A stretch of DNA of 64,000 nt, from assembly GCF_001044235.1 (NCBI RefSeq), contig NZ_JYNL01000010.1, positions 120,900 through 184,899 on the forward strand, given 5' to 3'. Of this stretch, positions 39,165 to 46,444 are shown piece by piece. Each line of letters opens with the position of its first letter. The stretch's first letter is position 1. The notes under the pieces are model-generated. The model searched no databases, had not been told where the DNA came from, and worked only from the letters and a program-made list of their open reading frames with translations. The position numbers and the translations under genes are program-made. This stretch comes from Mycolicibacterium chlorophenolicum (GTDB taxonomy: Bacteria > Actinomycetota > Actinomycetes > Mycobacteriales > Mycobacteriaceae).

Positions 39165-39550
39165 TGGCGTCCTCCGATGTGCTCACGCAATGCGATTTCG
39201 TCGACAAACCAACGGCCGCCGATCTGTTGGCCCCCAAGCTGTGGGGCCAGCCGGCGAGCCTGCCTTGGCGAGACGTCCAGGCGCTCGGCGACCTCGGGGA
39301 TCGGCACGGTCGGTTTCTCCACGGCGACAGCGTCCCTTACTGGCGTTGAGTGGACGTCCGAGTGGCCGTCGGCGGCCATGGCTGCGGCGAGTTCGCAGGC
39401 CAGCGCCTCGTACGGCTCGGTTGAGAACGGCAGGCCGGACCTCTTGCGCTGCCTGAGCGCGATGAGCGCGCAGTCGAGCGCGAACCGCAGCGCGGGCCCG
39501 GTGAGGATGACGGCGGCGCTGGCGCGGATCACCCCGGATTGCGCGCTCAT
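39161..39550 (-). CDS. HTH DNA-binding protein
   Basis: A 129-residue protein from ATG 39550. The N-terminal half is helical (ASAAVILTGPALRFALDCAL). The C-terminus, VPIPEVAERLDVSPRQARRL followed by GGRWFVDEIALREHIG, reads as a MerR/excisionase-type winged helix-turn-helix. It overlaps the WhiB-like gene by 4 bp. It could be a second excisionase-type or copy-control factor of the element. Confidence 0.65.
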   Translation of the reverse strand: MSAQSGVIRASAAVILTGPALRFALDCALIALRQRKRSGLPFSTEPYEALACELAAAMAADGHSDVHSTPVRDAVAVEKPTVPIPEVAERLDVSPRQARRLAPQLGGQQIGGRWFVDEIALREHIGGRQ

Positions 39551-39873
39551 CGGCCAGCCTCGCGTTCCGGCGCGACGGTGTTCCACGGTCGCCCAGACGA
39601 TTTGATGATCAGGCCGGCGACGACGCCTCGCGGGCGCTGCGCGAGCGGCAGGCCGTCCAGGTATGCGCGGCACAGGCTGAGCGCGGGGCAGGCGCGGCAC
39701 ACGCTCAGGGCTCGGCGTCGGGCGTGGCCGAGCTCGTCGCTTGTCGGCGGCCGGCCGGCGCGGTGGCGATACTCGCCGATCGTTGCCTCGAACAGCTGCG
39801 CCTTGCCCTTACAGCGGGCGCCCGGCAGGTCCGGTATCCCACGGAGTAGCCCCGTCACGTCTTCCCAGTTCAC
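39547..39873 (-). CDS. WhiB-like Fe-S regulator of the element
   Basis: A 108-residue WhiB-family protein. C21 and then C59-x2-C62-x5-C68 form the four-cysteine cluster that binds [4Fe-4S] in Wbl proteins, and RPRGVVAGL at 81-89 stands in for the usual G-V/I-W-G-G turn. Phage-borne Wbl proteins are known (mycobacteriophage TM4 carries one that interferes with host WhiB2 and superinfection). GTG 39873 is the start. It is embedded in the replication/regulation part of the leftward operon. Confidence 0.82.
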   Translation of the reverse strand: MNWEDVTGLLRGIPDLPGARCKGKAQLFEATIGEYRHRAGRPPTSDELGHARRRALSVCRACPALSLCRAYLDGLPLAQRPRGVVAGLIIKSSGRPWNTVAPEREAGR

Positions 39874-39876
39874 AGT

Positions 39877-40092
39877 TCAGTCCTCGGTGTCGTCGACTTG
39901 ATGGATCGGTTCGGTGATGTCGCGCACCGCGGACGGTGCGGCGGTGGTGCCATGCGTGCAGCGCACGGCCGGGTCGATGGGTGTGCGGTCCCCGCCGAGC
40001 AGCCACCCACAGGGATCGCAGCCGCGGCAAGCACGGATTGCTGCTATCCGCGCCTCACGCGCGGACTGGTCGACGGCGCTGCGGCGGCTCAC
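39877..40092 (-). CDS. Small Cys-rich zinc-finger-like protein
   Basis: A 71-residue protein with CRGCDPCGW and a downstream RCTHG, a Cys/His set likely to bind zinc. The ATG at 40092 overlaps the rep stop by 4 bp. It lies directly upstream of the WhiB-like gene. Family not recognised. Confidence 0.58.
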   Translation of the reverse strand: MSRRSAVDQSAREARIAAIRACRGCDPCGWLLGGDRTPIDPAVRCTHGTTAAPSAVRDITEPIHQVDDTED

Positions 40093-40883
40093 GCCGACTC
40101 CTCGCGTGCCAGATTCGGGTGCCGGCAGTTCGCCACCGCGTTACCGCAGTCGACCTGTCCGAACTCGTCGCAGTCTGGGCACTGCTCGATTGCGTCGCGG
40201 CGGGCTTGTTTAGCGTCACAGGACCGGCTGCGCCGCCGCGCCTCCCACGCATCGTGTGCTCGCCGGTGATCGCCGCAGCGGGGGCAGTTCTCCTGAGTGC
40301 CGGCGGGGTGGCGCGGGCAGAAAGGTGCCGGTTCAGCGTCGGACGTCGACGGCGCGCCCCCTGATGAAGTCCCTGTAGAAGTACCTGTAGGGGGTCGTTC
40401 GTGCTGGTCAAAGGCTACTTTGTGCGACGCTGGCGTCAGGGGTTTCGGACGCTGGCGTCGGGGGTTTCGGACGCTGGCGTCAGGGGTTTCTCCAAAACCC
40501 GTACCGCTGGCGTCAGGGGTTTCGGTAGTTGTCCACAGGTCGCGATTGACTGAAACCCCGGACGCTGGCGTCGGGGGTTTACGAAGGTTGAACCATCGTT
40601 TAGCGGTTACGCCGCGACCGCCGCCCGACCGATCTGACTCCACCAGATAGCCGCGTTCTTCCAGCCCCCGAAGTGCTTCCACTAACCGCCGGCGGGACAG
40701 GCCGCCAGGAAGCGCAGCCGCGAGCGCGTCGAGTTCGACGAACCACCCTGAGCCGTCGGCGCGGGTGTAAGTCACGCCGATCACGACCGCCAGACGAAAG
40801 TGCTTATCTGGCAGTGTCGTATCCGAATGCAGCGCCTTGAGCCATCCGAACTTGTCGAACGACCCCGATCCGCCCGTCATCAA
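40089..40883 (-). CDS. Replication-initiator-like winged-helix protein with internal origin
   Basis: A 264-residue protein. The N-terminal about 90 residues are a winged helix-turn-helix (FDKFGWLKALHSDTTLPDKH, then LPGGLSRRRLVEALRGLEER) like actinophage replication proteins. A repeat-rich linker (residues about 100-155) is the part encoded by the iterons. The C-terminus has two zinc-ribbon-like blocks (CPRHPAGTQENCPRC; CPDCDEFGQVDC). It overlaps its neighbours by 4 bp on both sides. The role as origin binder is inferred from the iterons and DnaA box inside its own gene. Confidence 0.68.
   Translation of the reverse strand: MMTGGSGSFDKFGWLKALHSDTTLPDKHFRLAVVIGVTYTRADGSGWFVELDALAAALPGGLSRRRLVEALRGLEERGYLVESDRSGGGRGVTAKRWFNLRKPPTPASGVSVNRDLWTTTETPDASGTGFGETPDASVRNPRRQRPKPLTPASHKVAFDQHERPPTGTSTGTSSGGAPSTSDAEPAPFCPRHPAGTQENCPRCGDHRRAHDAWEARRRSRSCDAKQARRDAIEQCPDCDEFGQVDCGNAVANCRHPNLAREESA
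40426..40580. repeat. Five iteron-like direct repeats (~22 bp) inside the rep gene
   Basis: Copies start at 40426, 40448, 40470, 40503 (slightly diverged) and 40561; the core is GACGCTGGCGTC followed by A/G and GGGGTTTCG. The first three are strictly tandem at 22-bp spacing. Because 22 is not a multiple of 3, each copy is read in a different frame (for example TPDAS, then RRQRPKP, then TPASHK), so the conservation is at DNA level. This is the behaviour of an iteron origin. Confidence 0.85.
40529..40537 (+). promoter_or_regulatory. DnaA box
   Basis: TTGTCCACA, a perfect match to the actinobacterial DnaA-box consensus, lies between iterons 4 and 5. It points to host DnaA taking part in replication of the element. 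Confidence 0.7.
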
Positions 40884-41074
40884 GCATCCCGCGCGTACGT
40901 CTCTGCGTCGCGGGCTGCGGTGGCGGCGTCGAGCAGTTGGCCGGCTAGTTCGTTCGCGAACTCAGGACTCACGGAGAACGGATCGGTGCCGGATCCGATG
41001 GCGACGAGCACCAGGCCGGGCCGCGCCGCATTGGCGGCAATATGGATCGCGGGCTGATCAGGCGGCTTGTTCAC
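40880..41074 (-). CDS. Hypothetical 64-aa element protein
   Basis: A 64-residue protein (IHIAANAARPGLVLVAIGSG, then FSVSPEFANELAGQLLDAA). It overlaps both the excisionase gene and rep by 4 bp, so it is translated as part of the early operon. The FANELAGQLLDAA helix type is common among actinophage ORFs of unknown function. Confidence 0.6.
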   Translation of the reverse strand: MNKPPDQPAIHIAANAARPGLVLVAIGSGTDPFSVSPEFANELAGQLLDAATAARDAETYARDA

Positions 41075-41274
41075 GCGGCGCCGCCGTTGAGCAGGCCGGC
41101 AACGAACTTGTCGATGTCAGCTTGCGGAATCAATGTCCGCGCACCAATTTTCACGCGACGTAGAGTGCCGTCGTCGATCAGTCCGTACACGGTGCTGCGG
41201 CCAACGCTGAGTTGTCCGCAGGCGTCGGGGATGGTGCACAACTTGCGCTGGGCTGGCGTCGGATTTTCGCGCAC
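41071..41274 (-). CDS. Excisionase-like HTH protein
   Basis: A 67-residue MerR/excisionase-family DNA-binding protein (LCTIPDACGQLSVGRSTVYG, then LIDDGTLRRVKIGARTLIPQ). GTG 41274 has GAAGGG upstream. It is the first gene of the leftward operon and faces the integrase gene across a 360-bp control region, the normal place for Xis. Confidence 0.83.
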   Translation of the reverse strand: MRENPTPAQRKLCTIPDACGQLSVGRSTVYGLIDDGTLRRVKIGARTLIPQADIDKFVAGLLNGGAA

Positions 41275-41634
41275 AGCGTTTTCCCTTCTGAACGGGAACA
41301 GCCGAGCAACAGGTAGACCATCTGGGTCTTGTCTGTGCTCGGCTGCCGGTTCAGCAAGTCCCAGTTTGGGACTCAGCGGGTGAACCCCGGTTCGGGGTGT
41401 GCGCCGTTGGTCTTGGCCCCTACGATCTCGCCGGTCCGGGGTTCCCGGTGGGTTGTGCGCCGGTCGAATCTGCCTGTGTAGCAGCGTGTCGCCTGTGAGC
41501 CGTGATTAGCGTCGGTGTTCGATTGTGGTTCCCGACTGTACACGCCTGCCGCTGCATGGCGTTTAACGGCGACCGCTGCGCGTGTCTGCCCCTATCCTTC
41601 TTTGTGCGACCACTTGACTCGTAGGGGGCGGTTT
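41275..41634. promoter_or_regulatory. Control region between xis and int with dyads
   Basis: No gene is seen in these 360 bp. Two inverted repeats stand out: AGTCCCA-GTT-TGGGACT at 41357-41373 and ACCCCG-GTT-CGGGGT at 41384-41398, both with 3-nt centres, likely repressor operators. Near int, 41605-41618 is a 14-bp copy of part of the att core (TGCGACCACTTGAC). This divergent region must hold the promoters for both the leftward early operon and int; no clear -10/-35 pair was identified. Confidence 0.6.
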
Positions 41635-42777
41635 ATGGCGACACGGCGGGCCGATGGTGAAGGCTCATACCGGCAGCGACCGAACGGGCTCTGGGAAGCA
41701 TCCACCCGGTACACCGCGCCGGATGGGGAGCGGAAACGGCTCAGCGTGTACGGCAAAAATCGCGCTGAGGCGCGCGGGAAACTCAACGAGGCCCGCAAGC
41801 GGATCGCCGAGGGTGCTCCCCCGCGCGACGACAAGCAGACGATCGGGTCGTGGCTGGAGACCTGGCGGACGACAGCGTTGCCGGCGTCGTCCCGCAAGGC
41901 GACCACCCAAGAGCTCTACGCCGGCCTGTGCCGGAAGCATCTAGAAGGCGACGCCGCTCTCGCGGCCCTGCGGCTCGATCAGATCCGCCCGACGCACGTC
42001 GAAGCGCTCGTCTTGCGCCTGCGCGGCAAGAGCCTGTCCGACAGCACAGTGCGACAGGTGTACACGGTGCTGCGGGCCGCACTCGACGTAGCGGTCCGCG
42101 ATGGCCTGCTCGCTGCCAATCCCACCGCCAAAGTGAAACGTCCGGCCGTCGCGCCGAAAGAAGCGCGCTATCTGTCCACGGACGATGTGCGGCTGCTCCT
42201 AAGTCATCTGGACGGGCTGCGCTACCGGCGGGCTGTGCTGGTGATGGCGGCGACGGGAATGCGCCGCGGTGAAGTCGCCGGACTCCGCTGGTCCGATGTG
42301 GACCTGAGCAAGTGTGAGTTAACCGTGGCGGGCATCGTCGTGCGCGTCGCCGGTGCTTTGACGTGGACCGCGCCGAAAACCGATCGGTCGCGCCGGCGTA
42401 TCCCCCTGACCGCCGGCGTCGTGGCCGAGCTGAAGGCGCACCGCAAGGCGCAGGTGGCCGAGCGACTGCACGCCGGCGACCAGTGGACCGAAACGGGCGC
42501 CGTGTTCGCCACTGAGCAAGGCGGGTGGGTTGACCCGCGCAACCTGCTGCGCACTGTGGAGTTGGCGGCGAAGAAGGCCAAGATTGAGAACGTCGGCGCG
42601 CACACGCTGCGTCACTCGGCAGCCGTCGGCTGGCTGGAATCAGGTGTTCACATAAAGGCCGCGGCCGACCTACTCGGCCACGCGTCGATCAGCATCACCG
42701 GCGATTTGTACGGGCACACGAGCGACGACGCCGCGCGGGCCGCGGTAAGAGGGCTCGGCGATGCACTCGGATTATGA
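41635..42777 (+). CDS. int: Phage-type tyrosine integrase
   Basis: A 380-residue integrase from ATG 41635 (AGGGGG upstream). Domains: N-terminal arm-binding region (GEGSYRQRPNGLWEASTRYT), core-binding SAM-like domain (about 60-165) and catalytic domain with Arg in GMRRGEVAGLRW, HTLRHSAAVGWL (H-x2-R) and LLGHASISITGDLYGH (His, Tyr nucleophile). Its stop lies 70 bp from the attR core next to the reconstituted tRNA, the usual int-att arrangement. It is the main candidate for integration into tRNA-Pro. Confidence 0.95.
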   Translation: MATRRADGEGSYRQRPNGLWEASTRYTAPDGERKRLSVYGKNRAEARGKLNEARKRIAEGAPPRDDKQTIGSWLETWRTTALPASSRKATTQELYAGLCRKHLEGDAALAALRLDQIRPTHVEALVLRLRGKSLSDSTVRQVYTVLRAALDVAVRDGLLAANPTAKVKRPAVAPKEARYLSTDDVRLLLSHLDGLRYRRAVLVMAATGMRRGEVAGLRWSDVDLSKCELTVAGIVVRVAGALTWTAPKTDRSRRRIPLTAGVVAELKAHRKAQVAERLHAGDQWTETGAVFATEQGGWVDPRNLLRTVELAAKKAKIENVGAHTLRHSAAVGWLESGVHIKAAADLLGHASISITGDLYGHTSDDAARAAVRGLGDALGL

Positions 42778-42778
42778 A

Positions 42779-42798
42779 GGCGGTATAGAAAGGCCGTA
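42779..42798. repeat. Paired GGCGGTA / GGCCGTA arm-type repeats, right end
   Basis: GGCGGTA at 42779-42785 and GGCCGTA at 42792-42798, spaced 13 bp start to start, closely match the pair at 32806/32818 (12-bp spacing) on the other side of the att core in the circular form. This suggests integrase arm-binding sites. Confidence 0.5.
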
Positions 42799-42807
42799 CA
42801 GACGCAA

Positions 42808-42842
42808 AAGAGGCGACTTCCGATGATCGGAAACCGCCTCTT
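42808..42842 (-). terminator. Element-supplied terminator downstream of tRNA-Pro
   Basis: An extended hairpin: outer stem AAGAGGCG (42808-42815) with CGCCTCTT (42835-42842) and inner stem TTCCGAT/ATCGGAA (42818-42832). On the minus strand it is followed by a short T run. It lies just past the reconstituted tRNA 3' end, replacing the original terminator now stranded at 32582-32612; on the plus strand it could also stop int transcription. Confidence 0.7.
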
Positions 42843-42846
42843 ACCT

Positions 42847-42923
<77 letters not shown>

Positions 42924-43027
42924 CGGTGCCTCCCGGGATCGCCGGTAGGCGGTCGAAAGCCTACCTCAGCCCCCGCCCCGGATCCCAACCGCCCGGCCCT
43001 GTCACCGCCGACGCCTACCGTGGAGGA

Positions 43028-44509
43028 ATGAGTGACGACACTCCGCTGTGGCTGTTCGCCGATCAGCTCGGTCCCGCCGTCTACGGCGGCGAGCACGCCC
43101 ACCGCGAGGTGCTGCTCGTCGAGGCCACCTCGGCGCTGACCAAACGCCGGTATCACCGGCAGAAGCTGCACCTGGTCCTGTCCGCGCTGCGGCACGCCGA
43201 ACGTGATCTGGGTGACCGCGCGACGTTGATCAAGGCGGACACCTACACCGACGCGCTGACGCAGTTCGAGCGCCCGGTGCTCGTCCATCAACCGACCTCG
43301 CACGCCGCCGAACGGTTCGTCAACCGGCTCAACGAGCGGGGGCTGGTCGAGGACGTTCTGCCGACACCGACGTTTGCGTTGCCGCGCAAGGACTTCCAGG
43401 AGTGGGCCGGCAAGCGCACCCGGTTCCGCATGGAGGACTTCTACCGCGATCAGCGGCGCCGCTTCGATGTGCTGATGAACGGCGCCGATCCCGTCGGCAA
43501 CCGGTGGAACTACGACGAGGAGAACCGCGAGTCCCCGCCCAAGAAGCAGGACCACCTCGAGGTGCCCGCCCCGTACAAGCCGCGCGAGGACGACATCGAC
43601 GAGCAGGTCCGTCACGACCTGGACCAGATGCAGCTCGACACCGTCGGCGCCGACGGACCGCGCCTGTTCGCCGTCACCCCCGCCGAAGCCAAGCGGGCGC
43701 TGAGCCGCTTCATCGAGCATCGGCTTCCGCTGTTCGGACGCTACGAGGACGCCATGATGGGCGGCGACTGGGCGATGTCGCACTCGCTGCTGTCGGTGCC
43801 CCTCAATCTCGGTGTGCTGCATCCCCTCGACGCCGTGGAGGCCGCCGAACGGGCCTACCGCGACGACAAGGCTCCGCTGGCCGCGGTCGAGGGCTTCATC
43901 CGACAGATCCTCGGTTGGCGTGAGTACATGTGGCACCTGTACTGGCACTTCGGCCCCGACTACACCGCGAAGAACGAGTTGAAGGCCCGCACCCCGCTGC
44001 CGCAGTGGTGGGCCGATCTGGACGCCGACACCGTCACCGCCCAGTGCCTGCACCACGCCCTCAAAGGGGTCCGCGACCGCGGCTGGACCCACCACATCCA
44101 GCGGCTGATGATCTTGGGCAGCCACGCTTTACAGCGCGGCTACCGGCCCGACGAATTGACCGAGTGGTTCGCCACCACCTACGTCGACGGCTTCCGGTGG
44201 GTGATGCCGACCAACGTCGTCGGCATGAGCCAGCACGCCGACGGCGGTCTGCTGGCCACCAAGCCCTACACCTCGGGCGGCGCATACATCAACAAGATGA
44301 GCGACCACTGCGGCACGTGCGCGTACGACCCGAAGAAACGCCTCGGTGACGACGCCTGCCCGTTCACCGCCGGCTACTGGGCCTTCACGCACCGCCACCA
44401 GGATCTGCTCGCCAAGAACATGCGCACCCGGCGGGCGGTGTCGTCGATGGAACGCCTCGGCGACCTCGACGCCGTGCTCGAACAGGAGTCAGCGCGCGAC
44501 CGGTTCTGA
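43028..44509 (+). CDS. FeS-BCP type (6-4) photolyase / cryptochrome-like protein
   Basis: A 493-residue prokaryotic photolyase-related protein. Cysteines 340, 428, 431 and 444 have exactly the spacing of the four Fe-S ligands of the PhrB-type enzymes (88, 3 and 13 residues apart). The C-terminal FAD region shows GWREYMWHLYWHFGP, WTHHIQRLMILGSHALQRGY and GFRWVMPTNVVGMSQHADGG. Such enzymes repair UV (6-4) photoproducts. ATG 43028 follows GGAGGA directly. It is divergent from tRNA-Pro, 105 bp away, and alone in its transcription unit. Confidence 0.93.
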   Translation: MSDDTPLWLFADQLGPAVYGGEHAHREVLLVEATSALTKRRYHRQKLHLVLSALRHAERDLGDRATLIKADTYTDALTQFERPVLVHQPTSHAAERFVNRLNERGLVEDVLPTPTFALPRKDFQEWAGKRTRFRMEDFYRDQRRRFDVLMNGADPVGNRWNYDEENRESPPKKQDHLEVPAPYKPREDDIDEQVRHDLDQMQLDTVGADGPRLFAVTPAEAKRALSRFIEHRLPLFGRYEDAMMGGDWAMSHSLLSVPLNLGVLHPLDAVEAAERAYRDDKAPLAAVEGFIRQILGWREYMWHLYWHFGPDYTAKNELKARTPLPQWWADLDADTVTAQCLHHALKGVRDRGWTHHIQRLMILGSHALQRGYRPDELTEWFATTYVDGFRWVMPTNVVGMSQHADGGLLATKPYTSGGAYINKMSDHCGTCAYDPKKRLGDDACPFTAGYWAFTHRHQDLLAKNMRTRRAVSSMERLGDLDAVLEQESARDRF

Positions 44510-44513
44510 TGGC

Positions 44514-45440
44514 TCAGCGCGTGGTGTCCTCGGCCGCCGGGGTGTCCGTCTCGGCCCGCAGTTCGTCGGGCACGTACTGCGGTGCCTTAGAGGTGCGCCA
44601 CGCGTAGAGCACCAGCGCGGCCCACGCCACCACGATCGTCGCGTAGGTGGCCGTCGACCACGGTGCCTCGATGCCGAAGTACTTGACCAGTTTCTGGCTG
44701 TTGGTCAGCACGATGACCCCGCCGACCGCGGTGCCCAGCAGCGCCGGGCTGACCTTGCTCACCAACCACGCCGCCAGCGGCGCGGCGATGACACCGCCGA
44801 CCGCCAGGCCCAGCACGATCGGGAGGTTGTCCAGGAACTCCTCGCGCAGACCGACCAGGAAGCCGAGCGAGGCCGACACCGCGACGAGGAACTCCGACGC
44901 GCTCACCGAGCCGATCACCGTGCGCGGCGCGGTCTTTCCCCGCGACAGCAACGTGCTGGTGGTGACGGGCCCCCACCCGCCGCCGCCGGAGGCGTCGATG
45001 AAGCCGCCGAACAGCCCCAGCGGCGCCAGGAACTTCGCCGAGTGCGGGGTGTGGGTGGTGGCCAGCCCCGGGGGCCGGCCCAGCGAGAACCGGATCAGAA
45101 CGTAGACGCCGATCGCGAGCAGGATGGCCGCCATCAACGGGGCGGCGTCCTCGGTCGACAGCGATGACAGCAAGGTGGCGCCGAGGAAGGCGCCGACCGC
45201 GCCGGGCACACCGAGCTTCGCGACGGTCGGCCAGTCGAAGTTCTTGAACTTCCAGTGCGACAGGCCGGACGCCAGCGTGGTGCCGACTTCGGCCAGGTGA
45301 ACAGCGGCACTGGCCTGCGCCGAGGCGACCCCGCTGAGGACCAGAAGGGTCGACGCGGTGACGCCGAACGCCATCCCGAGGGCGCCGTCGACGAGTTGGG
45401 CGCCGACACCGACGAGGGCGAAAATGATGAGAGAACGCAT
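44514..45440 (-). CDS. TauE/SafE family sulfite/organic-anion exporter (longer copy)
   Basis: A 308-residue membrane protein with about eight helices in two repeats (IIFALVGVGAQLVDGALGMA; second repeat after GLFGGFIDASGGGGWGPVTT). The duplicated G-x-x-x-x-x-G-G motif and VDGALGMAFG are typical of TauE/SafE permeases, linked to export of sulfite, sulfoacetate or related C1-C2 anions. It converges with the photolyase gene, 4 bp between stops. Substrate unknown. Confidence 0.85.
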   Translation of the reverse strand: MRSLIIFALVGVGAQLVDGALGMAFGVTASTLLVLSGVASAQASAAVHLAEVGTTLASGLSHWKFKNFDWPTVAKLGVPGAVGAFLGATLLSSLSTEDAAPLMAAILLAIGVYVLIRFSLGRPPGLATTHTPHSAKFLAPLGLFGGFIDASGGGGWGPVTTSTLLSRGKTAPRTVIGSVSASEFLVAVSASLGFLVGLREEFLDNLPIVLGLAVGGVIAAPLAAWLVSKVSPALLGTAVGGVIVLTNSQKLVKYFGIEAPWSTATYATIVVAWAALVLYAWRTSKAPQYVPDELRAETDTPAAEDTTR

Positions 45441-45651
45441 GGGACCGAGGCTTTCGATCAGCGGCTACCGGTCAGCCGGGGATGACAGTGTGGGCGCGAA
45501 AAGTCAGCGCGAACAACACAATTCATCGAAGGCGAGCAGCCTGCGAGACGGCCAGAACGGCTCGAGCGCAGCGACGTCCGAGGGCGCACTGCCGTACGGC
45601 TGCTCGGCCACTGCCCTCCCCTGTCTGGCTCCCGGCGAAACTGCGGTCAGC

Positions 45652-46443
45652 CTACACGGTCAACAGTCGGTACAGCCCGATCAATCCCACCACCACGATG
45701 ACCGCCCGCAGCACATTGGGTGAGAGCCGGCGACCGTAGTGCGCGCCCAGGAAACCGCCGATCAGCGAGCCGAGCGCGATGAGCCCCGCCGCCGGCCAGC
45801 TGATCCGGTCGAATGCGACCGTGGTGTACGCGACGGCCGCGACGATGTTCACGAGCAGCGACAGCAGGTTCTTCGCGGCGTTCATCCGCTGCATGTCCTC
45901 GGGCAGCAGCGCCCCCATCGCGGCGATCAGCAGGATGCCCTGCGCGGCGGTGAAATAGCCGCCGTACACCCCGACGGCGAACGTCGCCGCGACCAGCGCC
46001 GTCATCCGCGCCCCGGAGATGTGGTCGACGGAGCGGCCCGACGCCTCGGCCCGTCGCCGCACCCACGTCTGGATCCGCGGCCCGATGACCACCAGCGCGA
46101 GCGCCAGCACCAGCAGCACGGGGACCACCCGGGTGAACACCTTCTCGGGCAGGTGCAGCAGCAACCATGCGCCGCAGCCGGCCCCGATCAGCGAGGCCGG
46201 AATCTGCCAGCGCAACCGGTGCCACTGACCGCGCAACTCGCGCCGGTAACCCCAGGTGCCCGACACTCCCCCGGCGACCAGACCGACCGCGTTGGACATC
46301 GTCGAGGTCACCGGCGGGTAGCCCAGCGCCACCAGGGTCGGGAACGTGATGAGCGTGCCGGAGCCGACGAGCGCGTTGATGGCGCCGGCGCCGACGCCCG
46401 CGAGGGCGATGAGGATCATGTCGACGACGGGCACTCGACTCAC
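45652..46443 (-). CDS. TauE/SafE family permease (shorter copy)
   Basis: A 263-residue TauE/SafE protein, divergent in sequence from the copy at 44514 (starts VDMILIALAGVGAGAINALV; second repeat VGVYGGYFTAAQGILLIAAM). It follows der at 1 bp distance and is co-directional with it, while 211 bp separate it from the other copy; nothing identifiable lies in that gap. It may be cotranscribed with der by read-through. Confidence 0.85.
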   Translation of the reverse strand: MSRVPVVDMILIALAGVGAGAINALVGSGTLITFPTLVALGYPPVTSTMSNAVGLVAGGVSGTWGYRRELRGQWHRLRWQIPASLIGAGCGAWLLLHLPEKVFTRVVPVLLVLALALVVIGPRIQTWVRRRAEASGRSVDHISGARMTALVAATFAVGVYGGYFTAAQGILLIAAMGALLPEDMQRMNAAKNLLSLLVNIVAAVAYTTVAFDRISWPAAGLIALGSLIGGFLGAHYGRRLSPNVLRAVIVVVGLIGLYRLLTV

Positions 46444-46444
46444 C

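Noticed and set aside
40426..40580. Possible CRISPR array
   Set aside because: Repeats are 22 bp with no spacers in the tandem part, lie within a coding gene and flank a DnaA box; no cas genes are near. Iterons fit better.
45441..45651. Riboswitch or small gene between the TauE/SafE copies
   Set aside because: I could not fold a recognised riboswitch and the open frames lack start signals; left as plain intergenic DNA.
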